Shown here one piece after another: positions 1-5,079 of a stretch of DNA of 5,079 bases; the stretch's first letter is position 1; the number at the start of each line of letters is the position of its first letter. The notes beneath the pieces were generated by a model. The model ran no database searches. It was not told the origin of the DNA and saw only the letters and a program-made list of their open reading frames with translations. Origin of the DNA: Methanosarcina sp. (GTDB taxonomy: Archaea > Halobacteriota > Methanosarcinia > Methanosarcinales > Methanosarcinaceae). The stretch is taken from the NCBI GenBank assembly GCA_003157235.1, contig PMJC01000451.1:1865-6943 (forward strand), read 5' to 3'. The position numbers and the translations under genes are program-made.

Positions 1-118
1 ATACATTTTTGTACATCTATGGGATGTCGGATGAAAAACATTGATATTGGACTTATTTTTTTGGAAATTTGAAAGTTTTTGAAATATGCACTGAGTAGAA
101 ATCTTGAAGAATTCAGGC

Positions 119-131
119 CATATAAAATTTA
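119..131 (+). promoter_or_regulatory. Candidate TATA box for the DUF2098 gene
   Basis: The stretch catataaaattta resembles an archaeal TATA box and lies about 95-105 bases upstream of the ATG at 224, which would give a leader of roughly 70 bases. A second A/T-rich stretch (tataattaattaa, 151-163) is a weaker alternative. I see no clear BRE. Positions 1-118 contain no gene I can support; one frame is open from the window edge to a TGA at 70-72, too short to tell whether it is the tail of an upstream gene. Confidence 0.4.
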
Positions 132-223
132 TTAGATGGACTGGATAACCTATAATTAATTAACAAGAGGGAGGACTTTCCGGGCTTGAATACAATTGTC
201 TTGGAAACTTTTGAGGTGAGAAC

Positions 224-550
224 ATGGCTGAAGCTGACGAGGTAACAACAGTAGGGAGTAACAAGAATATAATTGAAGTGGGAGATGTTGTAAAGTACGT
301 AAATTCCGATACTGTAAGTCGTGTGAATGACATCAAAAAGGATGAGCAGGGTACAGTGTGGGTTCTGCTCGAGAGTACCGATCTGTGGTATAAGGAAGAT
401 ACCCTAGAAAAAACTGCCATCAAACCTAGTGGAAAGAAAGAAGAAAGGGAATTTACTGTCGATGAACTGGAAGAAAGATTTAGGAAAACAAGTGAAACAC
501 TTCAGGGATTTGAGCTCGGAAAAGCAGGAGGTGGAGGAGCAGGAGGTTAA
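224..550 (+). CDS. DUF2098 family protein, small archaeal protein of unknown function
   Basis: A 108-residue soluble protein with no signal peptide or membrane segment. The start is fixed by a strong ribosome binding site, gaggtga (213-219), four bases before ATG. The conserved part runs from IEVGDVVKYV (residues 17-26), through a hydrophobic strand and WVLLESTDLWYKEDTLE (46-62); this pattern of short beta strands with a GD-V-Y opening looks like a small SH3-like barrel. A charged, probably helical segment (about 74-93, FTVDELEERFRKTSETL) follows, and the chain ends in a glycine-rich tail (99-108). I recognise the DUF2098 family, which is found in methanogens and related archaea, by its overall pattern; its biochemical role is not known to me. 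It stands alone, followed by a T-rich stretch, so it is probably monocistronic. The fold is an inference. Confidence 0.8.
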   Translation: MAEADEVTTVGSNKNIIEVGDVVKYVNSDTVSRVNDIKKDEQGTVWVLLESTDLWYKEDTLEKTAIKPSGKKEEREFTVDELEERFRKTSETLQGFELGKAGGGGAGG

Positions 551-584
551 TTATTTGCATTCATTTTAACAATCTTCAGGTTTT

Positions 585-636
585 ACATTTATATTTTTCT
601 TCTTTTTGGAATCTTTTTATTATTTTTTATCTCCAG
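585..636 (+). terminator. T-rich tract, probable archaeal terminator of the DUF2098 gene
   Basis: Several runs of four to six T (about 585-605 and 611-629) begin 35 bases after the TAA stop, without a convincing GC-rich hairpin. Oligo-T tracts without a stem are the usual archaeal termination signal, so this probably ends the DUF2098 transcript. Confidence 0.45.
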
Positions 637-762
637 ATTTGAACTCTAAATCGTTCAAAATGAGGCATTTTAACTTAAATTTGATGGATCATATTAATTA
701 ATACAGTGGTTTCTTACAAAACAAAAACACTTCTTCTGCACATAAACTTCCTGAAAATGATA

Positions 763-891
763 GAGAATTTTGATAAACCACCGCTTTCAACAAATCGCTT
801 ACATGCGCTTTATAAACAACCAGCCAAAAATTTGGTTTTATCGACATCTTCGATACATGCTGAAAATCAAAAAAAACAAGATTTAATTTTT
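763..891 (+). repeat. Once-coding repeat, copy 1 (open frame, family unknown)
   Basis: This stretch is related to 3100-3227. In the same reading frame both encode [ED]NFD-x-P, then TN-x-L, then QPAKNL-x-x-S-x-SS, then KK, with about 17 identical residues over some 30 aligned. The silent changes cca/ccg and gcc/gct, and a three-codon deletion in copy 2 (residues H-A-L here), show that the ancestor was translated. Here the frame is open from a GTG at 706 (ATG at 757) to a TGA at 916-918, giving 53-70 residues. There is no ribosome binding site before either start and no clear promoter, so this is more likely a relic than a working gene. The encoded peptide is basic, with no membrane segment or metal-binding motif. 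I do not recognise the family. Confidence 0.7.
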
Positions 892-1004
892 AATTATATG
901 AATAAAACAAATTTATGAAGCCCATTCTATGCATTATGAAATATATATTTATGTCTAGTTCGGGTTTTTACATCTTCGGGAATCGCTGAAATTTACCATG
1001 AGAA

Positions 1005-1093
1005 TTTTTATCATTTTCTGAGTTTTTAATTGATTGCGGTCAATTGCCAGTGGAATTAATGTCGAATTTTTGTGATCCCACAAGGTATTAAAA
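1005..1093 (+). repeat. Inverted repeat arm A (downstream of the marker 14 gene)
   Basis: Read on the plus strand, this arm matches the reverse complement of 2703-2790. Over the core (1005-1075 against 2790-2721) I count about 55 identities in 71 columns with one gap. The best blocks are ttttt-x-attgatt, caattg and gaattaatg, and a weaker match runs inward to about 1093. Inside the arm is a perfect 6-base stem (aattga at 1028-1033, tcaatt at 1040-1045). A weaker resemblance extends outward to about 937, where the partner arm runs into an IS256 transposase relic. Arm A may therefore be the more decayed 3' end of a related insertion sequence pointing towards the marker 14 gene. Confidence 0.75.
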
Positions 1094-1097
1094 AGTC
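1085..1097 (-). terminator. Possible terminator of the marker 14 gene
   Basis: Read on the minus strand, a run of five T (gactttttaata) lies about 30 bases past the TAG stop, followed by a short stem with arms ttgtg and cacaa (1070-1083). An oligo-T run just after a stop is a plausible archaeal terminator. The signal is weak in such AT-rich DNA. It overlaps the inner edge of inverted repeat arm A. Confidence 0.3.
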
Positions 1098-1126
1098 TTT
1101 ATTTTTGAAATCATTTTATTAAATCA

Positions 1127-2572
1127 CTATTTCTTATATCTTTTTTCCTGTAGTTTCATTCTTTGTGCAAGAATGCATTTCCCTCCATGGCTGCCGCCGA
1201 GAGGGTTTTGTGAAGAACCCAGAGAGTTCATACAGCGGGCCATCACAGCTGCGCCTCTGGCAAGCCCATCATCTGCAAAAACTACCCGCTCATCTATTTT
1301 AGGAGTAAGGTTCATTTTTTCAAGGCACTGCAGAATCAGTTTGGGTTTATTTCCTGTAATGCCAGCTCTGCCAGTAATTCCGATAGTTGTATCTTCAAAA
1401 ATAAGATTCTCTTCTCTTGCGATCTCGATTAGTTTGCATACCACTCCTGCCATTACCTCGTCAATAATAGCATAAACAACCTGAAGTCCGTGGATCTTAC
1501 ATATTTCCATTCCTATAGTACTAAGTTTATCCATATTTGTACCGTTTTCACCTACATCGCAGCCTATAAGTGTCACACCTATCTGCTCGGCTGCGTCTGG
1601 CCTTACAGGCACGCTTCCATACCTCTTTCTACCCACTGGAACCTTTTCTATTATAATAAGTTCATGGATGCGCTTTGCATAAGCTTCAATAGTTTTAGCT
1701 TTTATTTTCAAGGTGAGGAAAGAAGGTGGTTTCTGTTTCTCAAAAACTTCTAGAGCAGTCCCTACTTTGGGATCTACTATTTCCGAACCTCGAATAATCG
1801 CATCAGGAATTGCTCCTGCATAACCGCAGAAGTTTCCAATGGTTTTTGCGTACGGCAGGTCAGGGCTTGTGATCCTGCCGTCCAGAGTAGTACCGAAATC
1901 GATCGAAATACAGGGGTTCCTAAAATCTACATCTGTAAGTTTAGCTGCTTCCTTAATTCCTGCTGTCGCAAGCTCCCCCTCCATTTCATTTGCAACAATT
2001 TCAATACCAGTTGAACCTATAGGTGGGATTACTCCGGCTACAGCTCCATCAAAGATTACTTTATCCAGTTTGCTGTATTTCTGGAGCTTTTGAACGATAT
2101 TTGAAATAGACATCGGAGGTGTCATATTTTTTGGTGGGACTCCTGCCATAAGACAGCCATCTGCCAGACCTTTGATAAATTCACCAATTTCATCGGGGGA
2201 ATCGAAACCTGCAACTATACCAGTGGAGCGGACAACGAAGTTCAGATCGGTTTTTATATCCAGGTTAGCTTTTTCCATAGATTCAGTTAGCGTGGCGCGC
2301 ACCAGATCTGCGACGGACTCACGAGTAAGTTCCACACCTGTAAGCGTCTTCCCAAATATGACTTCATTGGGTTTTGGAGGACGGACATCTCTTGTCATTC
2401 TAACGATTTTATTTATTATATGGGTCCTGCAAGTATCCATATTGGTAGCTGTAAGGATAGATTTGGTTGTAGTGTTTCCGACTTCTACGGAAGCTACTAT
2501 AAAGAAAGGTTTTGACTTAAGATCAATCAAGCGAACATGAGGAGATTCTGTAATTCTTGGTTTCATAGCCAT
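1127..2572 (-). CDS. Putative methanogenesis marker protein 14 (DUF2114), ASKHA-like
   Basis: A complete 481-residue soluble protein that I recognise as methanogenesis marker 14 (DUF2114 family), conserved in methanogens and of undetermined function. Glycine- and acid-rich motifs suggest the ASKHA (Hsp70/actin/sugar kinase) nucleotide-binding fold: SVEVGNTTTKS (28-38) resembles the first phosphate loop, CISIDFGTTLDGR (221-233) the second, and GITGRAGITGNKP (398-410) and DDGLARGAAVMA (434-445) could form the adenosine side. A GSHGGKC segment (460-466) lies near the C-terminus. Eleven cysteines are scattered without a CxxC pair, so no metal site is evident. The first ATG is preceded on the minus strand by aggaagg (complement of 2580-2586) seven bases upstream; a second ATG two codons later is possible. 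The gene stands alone, with spacers on both sides that carry arms of one inverted repeat. The ATP-related role is inferred from motifs only. Confidence 0.88.
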   Translation of the reverse strand: MAMKPRITESPHVRLIDLKSKPFFIVASVEVGNTTTKSILTATNMDTCRTHIINKIVRMTRDVRPPKPNEVIFGKTLTGVELTRESVADLVRATLTESMEKANLDIKTDLNFVVRSTGIVAGFDSPDEIGEFIKGLADGCLMAGVPPKNMTPPMSISNIVQKLQKYSKLDKVIFDGAVAGVIPPIGSTGIEIVANEMEGELATAGIKEAAKLTDVDFRNPCISIDFGTTLDGRITSPDLPYAKTIGNFCGYAGAIPDAIIRGSEIVDPKVGTALEVFEKQKPPSFLTLKIKAKTIEAYAKRIHELIIIEKVPVGRKRYGSVPVRPDAAEQIGVTLIGCDVGENGTNMDKLSTIGMEICKIHGLQVVYAIIDEVMAGVVCKLIEIAREENLIFEDTTIGITGRAGITGNKPKLILQCLEKMNLTPKIDERVVFADDGLARGAAVMARCMNSLGSSQNPLGGSHGGKCILAQRMKLQEKRYKK

Positions 2573-2699
2573 TTTTGATCCTTCCTGAGAATATGGGCGT
2601 AGATGAATTTAGAGGTGGATTATTTTGTAATATTTATTCAAAGAAATTCAGACTTATTTGTAAGTTGTTCGAACTAAATTAGAGTCAGATGGATAAATC

Positions 2700-2718
2700 G
2701 AGTTTAAATATTTTATGG
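2700..2718 (-). promoter_or_regulatory. Candidate TATA box for the marker 14 gene
   Basis: On the minus strand the stretch ataaaatatttaaactc gives a TATA-like element about 130-145 bases upstream of the ATG, implying a leader of roughly 105 bases. It sits at the inner end of inverted repeat arm B, so the promoter may derive in part from an insertion sequence end. A second A/T stretch nearer the gene (about 2619-2640) is an alternative. A short palindrome, gttcgaac (2668-2675), lies between the two and could be an operator or chance. Confidence 0.3.
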
Positions 2719-2790
2719 AGTCACTAAAATTTCCCATTAATTCTGCTATCAATTGGCTTTAATCAATCAAAAACCCGAAAATTATAAAAA
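2703..2790 (-). repeat. Inverted repeat arm B (upstream of the marker 14 gene)
   Basis: The reverse complement of this stretch matches 1005-1093, with about 55 of 71 core columns identical. It begins some 60 bases beyond the first stop of the IS256-type transposase relic at 2850-3075 and continues in the same direction, so it fits the 3' non-coding end of that element. Its inner edge lies about 130 bases before the marker 14 start codon. Confidence 0.75.
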
Positions 2791-2849
2791 AGGTAGCATG
2801 CATAATTTTCTGTAAAATCTGCTCTATACCCCTGAATCGTCTTTTTTGA

Positions 2850-3075
2850 TTACTGTTCCATTACTATATACTTGTTTCGCGTTATTCAGTCTTCATTTAT
2901 ATCAATGAGCATTCAGGCTGCTAGTCTCAATACTAATTCCTCATTAGGAAATCCCCATCAATTCTCTTCTTTTTTTAAGTTTTTTGTTAATCCTTTCCAT
3001 CATATTTGTTGTTCTTATTACAGTCGAATACCTTGCAGCTTGTTGCAGTGATTGAAACGTCCCAAATAACTTTTA
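2850..3075 (-). pseudogene. IS256-family transposase, C-terminal remnant
   Basis: Read on the minus strand, this is the conserved C-terminal end of an IS256 (Mutator-type) transposase, broken in several places. The upper part reads FQSLQQAARYSTVIRTTN and then MMERINKKLKKRREL-MGI, matching the family signature R-[ST]-T-N-x-x-E-R-x-N followed by a basic stretch. After the loss of one base the next frame continues FPNEELVLRLAA, then MLIDINED and ITRNKYIVMEQ up to a TAA at 2852-2850, matching the usual FPNE...LR(L)...E-x-x-E-W...RY end. Two in-frame TGA codons interrupt it; the one after INED sits where the family normally has Trp, so a single TGG-to-TGA change explains it. The N-terminal and catalytic parts are absent: the sequence past about 3100 is unrelated. 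It cannot make an active transposase. Confidence 0.85.
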
Positions 3076-3099
3076 TTAACTAACTATATTTGTACTTTA

Positions 3100-3227
3100 G
3101 ATAATTTCGATGAACCTCAAATTTAAACAAATTACTTATATATACAACCGGCTAAAAATTTGGGCTTCTCGAAATCCTCTATGGAATATTATGGAAATTA
3201 AAAGAAATGTTTTGAACTTAGTTTTAA
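3100..3227 (+). pseudogene. Once-coding repeat, copy 2 (broken)
   Basis: This is homologous to 763-891. In the ancestral frame it reads DNFDEPQI, a TAA stop, TNYLYIQPAKNLGFSKSS, MEYYGN, a second stop, then KK and LSF. It lacks three codons present in copy 1 between TN-x-L and Y-x-QPAKNL. Two internal stops make it a relic. A different frame over the same bases is open from ATG 3110 to 3325 (71 codons), but it does not carry the conserved peptide and is probably chance. The copy abuts the truncated side of the IS256 remnant, which suggests an insertion or deletion junction near 3075-3100. The family is unknown. Confidence 0.7.
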
Positions 3228-3229
3228 GA

Positions 3230-4430
3230 TCCATCATCTTAAAAATGTCATCATTTATTTTCCTAAATGCAGAAAGACTATTTCACAGAATTGAATCTTA
3301 TAAAAATTTAAAGAGTAGAATATGAAATAACTTTTGTTTTTGATATTTCTTACCTTAGATCGTTGGTTGTAGATTCAAGAGATTTGTAGAAGGTGTTGCA
3401 GCATGAGATGAAACATTAAGAACTTCTTGATAGCTATAGTTTGCTTCATCAGGTAAAGTTATTGTATCAAACGATGTTACATAATTCAGAAGATCAGATA
3501 GTGAGTTGACTGTATTTATACCATGAGTGAAGTCATTTTTTGTTATAATCAATTATTGAATTACATTGAATAATTTTTTTGATATTATCCTATTTGTAGA
3601 GATGGTTTAGAAACTGAAGAGATTCGATACTATTGTTATGTGTATGAAGCAAGGTCTGATATGCCCAAATAAAGGGTAAAGACAGAAGAGCTGTGTTAAC
3701 TCTCCTTCGGTATGCCTTAGATGAATACTGATGGATTGTTTGGTGGTTATTAATCGGTCAAAAGAAAAACACTAAAGACATGTGTCCATAGAAACAAAAA
3801 CCAGGAAATATATCTTCAAGAGAAACGGTAGCATCTATTACTATTCCATGGCTATTGAAGTCTTTCTATGAGTTCTATAAAATAGGGAATGGATATTATA
3901 GCCTTTTTTAGGACAAGCTACAATCTCGATACCGTCACTAAAATACAAAAAGGTTCATACGGCCTTTTCTTCTCTTGATGTGCTGGAATCCTTAAAATGT
4001 GACTCTTTAGCATGGCACATTTCAACAATGAGAGAATTAAAAGCATTGATGAAAGCTATGGGATTAAATTTGAAAATTAAGATAGGATTAAAATCCAGAA
4101 AGGAAGGTTTGAAATTATTCTGAAAGACTGACAAGAACATGTCTTCAAGATTAGTGATTTTGACGAACACGGCAGTTCTTCTTACAATTTTTGCAATTAT
4201 CTATAGCTTTAAAATCGGATATATTATTTGATGTAGATGGCAGCTCAAGAGGCTTGTCAACTATTCTCCTGATTATTCTGATGATGCTAAACAAATATTC
4301 AATAGAACTGTAGACAAATGGTAAATCAAAGCTCAGCATTTTACAGATGACTAATTTGAAAAAGTATTCTACCTGGCAAAAATGACTGAGGTTCAGATGC
4401 ATGACTTTGACAGAGGATTTTAAGGCTTAA
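3230..4430. other. Long stretch without a supportable gene, probably decayed DNA
   Basis: All six frames are broken by stops, and the longest uninterrupted runs (65-83 codons, on the minus strand at 3355-3552, 3955-4170 and 4151-4402) lack ribosome binding sites and recognisable motifs. On the plus strand, passages with few stops alternate between frames, for example one from about 3597 to 3690 and another from about 4025 to 4200 (residues such as SYGIKFEN and ISDFDEHGSSSYNF). This is the pattern expected of an old pseudogene with several frameshifts. Decayed transposase is the obvious suspicion given the IS relic next door, but I could not match it to a family. No tRNA, rRNA or CRISPR is visible. 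Confidence 0.5.
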
Positions 4431-4432
4431 AA

Positions 4433-4466
4433 ACTCCAAATAAATAAAAAAGTTCTTTTGAGCGAG
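4433..4466 (+). repeat. Short direct repeat with hairpin, copy 1
   Basis: The block ctccaaataaataaa followed by gttcttttgagcgag is repeated imperfectly at 4520-4554. The second half opens a stem: gttcttttga (4452-4461) pairs with tcaaagaac (4467-4475) through nine base pairs with one bulged T and a gcgag loop. No T-run follows the stem, so it is not a standard terminator. Confidence 0.6.
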
Positions 4467-4519
4467 TCAAAGAACATCTTGATGTAGAAGCGAAATTCGG
4501 TTGAGACAGAAGACTTGAG

Positions 4520-4554
4520 ACTTCAAATAAATAAATCGTTCTCCTGAGAGGGAG
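4520..4554 (+). repeat. Short direct repeat with hairpin, copy 2
   Basis: This matches 4433-4466: cttcaaataaataaa is nearly identical, and gttctcctgagagggag replaces gttcttttgagcgag. It also folds, with tctcc pairing to ggaga around a six-base tgagag loop (about 4540-4555). A third, shorter relative, gttctcttgaacgag, occurs at 4629-4643 and carries a gttc/gaac stem with a tctt loop. Confidence 0.55.
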
Positions 4555-4567
4555 ACATAAACTAAAA

Positions 4568-4590
4568 AGGGCATCTGCCATTATTTTTTA
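4568..4590 (+). terminator. Weak T-rich terminator-like site
   Basis: A very short ggc/gcc stem (4569-4578) is followed by ttatttttta (4581-4590). It could end any transcript coming from the hairpin region, insulating the gatC promoter about 115 bases further on. The stem alone is too short to be convincing. Confidence 0.25.
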
Positions 4591-4702
4591 GTTGGCCTGA
4601 TCGAAGTTTGGTCCCAGTGTCATTAATAGTTCTCTTGAACGAGCGAATTGAGTGAAAAGTACCTGTATTTCTGAATCAAAACTTGGTAGCTCAATTTGGG
4701 AG

Positions 4703-4719
4703 ATGAATATATATTTATT
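4703..4719 (+). promoter_or_regulatory. Candidate TATA box for gatC
   Basis: The stretch tgaatatatatttatt is a good archaeal TATA box about 75-85 bases upstream of the gatC ATG, predicting transcription from about 4735-4740 and a leader near 50 bases. It is the best promoter candidate in the window. Confidence 0.5.
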
Positions 4720-4789
4720 CATTAACCTGTTTCTATTATGCAGTACCAATGACATTCTATTCAAGATCACTCTGTTTTTGAGGAATTTT

Positions 4790-5071
4790 ATGATCACAAA
4801 AGAAGATGTAGAACATATTGGTTGGCTTGCTCGTATTGACATCAATGAGCAGGAAAAGGTCGAATTCATGGAAAAACTTAACTCAGTATTGGAATACTTC
4901 GGACAGCTGGATGAATTGCCAACCGAATATATAATCCCCACTTATCATGTAGCTGAGATTTATAATGTGTTCAGGGAGGATGTGATAGAAGAGTGCCTCC
5001 CACAGGAAATTGTTCTCGCAAATACCGAATATAAACAGGATGGGACTTTCAGGGTTCCGAAAATTGGCTGA
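4790..5071 (+). CDS. gatC: Asp-tRNA(Asn)/Glu-tRNA(Gln) amidotransferase subunit GatC
   Basis: A 93-residue protein of the usual GatC size. GatC is the small subunit that wraps round GatA and holds it to GatB in the GatCAB enzyme. The complex converts Asp-tRNA(Asn), and in many organisms Glu-tRNA(Gln), to the amidated form using ammonia from glutamine; in archaea the Asn role is usual because Gln is handled by GatDE. Typical features are the N-terminal helix ITKEDVEHIGWLARIDI (2-18), the E-K-LNSVLEYFGQLDEL helix (28-43), the PTYHV-x-x-x-x-NVFREDV segment (50-66), and the C-terminal DG-F-RVPKI (84-92). I start it at ATG 4790: gagg (4780-4783) lies six bases upstream, and the family begins M-x-[IT]-x-x-x-V. 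The frame stays open back to 4652, but that extension is unlike GatC and would include the TATA box. The gene leads an operon that probably continues with gatA. Confidence 0.95.
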   Translation: MITKEDVEHIGWLARIDINEQEKVEFMEKLNSVLEYFGQLDELPTEYIIPTYHVAEIYNVFREDVIEECLPQEIVLANTEYKQDGTFRVPKIG

Positions 5072-5075
5072 GGAG
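5070..5075 (+). promoter_or_regulatory. Ribosome binding site for the next gene, probably gatA
   Basis: The sequence gaggag overlaps the TGA stop of gatC and lies just before the window edge, so the next start codon must fall within a few bases. Termination-coupled translation with gatA is the usual gatC-gatA arrangement. The downstream gene itself is not visible. Confidence 0.65.
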
Positions 5076-5079
5076 AGGT

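Noticed and set aside
160..423. Minus-strand 87-codon frame
   Set aside because: It is the antisense shadow of the DUF2098 gene and its leader.
692..703. Perfect palindrome tattaattaata as an operator
   Set aside because: It is pure A/T in an AT-rich spacer, similar words occur elsewhere (156-163), and no clear gene start follows it.
1173..2540. Several plus-strand frames of 84-122 codons
   Set aside because: They are antisense to the marker 14 gene, which has the codon pattern, family match and ribosome binding site.
1005..2790. Marker 14 as cargo of a working composite transposon
   Set aside because: The arms are diverged, the only transposase seen is a broken C-terminus, no target duplication is evident, and marker 14 is a core gene of methanogens.
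3110..3325. 71-codon plus-strand frame starting at ATG 3110
   Set aside because: Comparison with 763-891 shows the ancestral frame was a different one, so this frame is accidental.
3355..3552. 65-codon minus-strand frame with a protein-like composition
   Set aside because: No ribosome binding site, promoter or recognisable motif; the length is within chance for this base composition.
4151..4402. Minus-strand frame ending in a CKNCKKNC cysteine cluster, suggestive of a zinc site
   Set aside because: The cluster stands alone at the end of an 83-codon frame without a ribosome binding site. It is antisense to plus-strand passages of low stop density and has no family resemblance.
4433..4643. 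CRISPR-like array
   Set aside because: The repeats are few, imperfect and irregularly spaced (about 87 and 90 bases or more), and their hairpins differ between copies.
4652..4789. N-terminal extension of GatC by 46 codons from an upstream ATG
   Set aside because: The extension is hydrophobic, unlike GatC, has no ribosome binding site and covers the likely TATA box. The ATG at 4790 has gagg six bases upstream and matches the family start.
4588..4941. Minus-strand 117-codon frame
   Set aside because: It is antisense to gatC and its promoter region, with no motif or ribosome binding site.

Overview
The window looks like the chromosome of a methanogenic archaeon of the Methanosarcinaceae, probably Methanosarcina or a close relative. 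It encodes a methanogenesis marker 14 protein (DUF2114), a small archaeal DUF2098 protein and an archaeal-type GatC. The intergenic spacers are long and AT-rich, TATA-box-like promoters sit in front of G-rich ribosome binding sites, and there are decayed insertion sequences. The genus is an inference from gene content and style, not from a search.

Layout. About 1-223 is a leader with a TATA-like element in front of the DUF2098 gene (224-550, +). A T-rich tail and a 570-base spacer follow. The spacer holds copy 1 of a short, once-coding repeat (about 763-891) and one arm of a long inverted repeat (about 1005-1093). The methanogenesis marker 14 gene lies on the minus strand (2572 down to 1127). 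The second arm (about 2703-2790) lies upstream of it and covers its likely promoter. Next come the broken C-terminal end of an IS256-family transposase (about 2850-3075, minus) and copy 2 of the once-coding repeat (about 3100-3227, +). About 1.2 kb (3230-4430) follows with no gene I can support. A cluster of short related hairpins (4433-4643) then leads to a promoter and gatC (4790-5071, +). A Shine-Dalgarno sequence overlapping the gatC stop shows that another gene, very likely gatA, begins just past the window edge.

The three intact genes are separate transcription units with housekeeping or methanogen-core roles: tRNA-dependent amidation (GatC), and two proteins of unknown mechanism found in methanogens. 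They do not form an evident pathway. The main interest is in the spacers. Two pairs of diverged repeats were found by reading the sequence: an inverted pair that brackets the marker 14 gene and joins the IS256 relic, and a direct pair whose differences (mostly silent, plus an in-frame indel) show that it descends from protein-coding DNA of a family I do not recognise. I see no intact new defence or mobile system. The 3.2-4.6 kb stretch reads as decayed accessory DNA.
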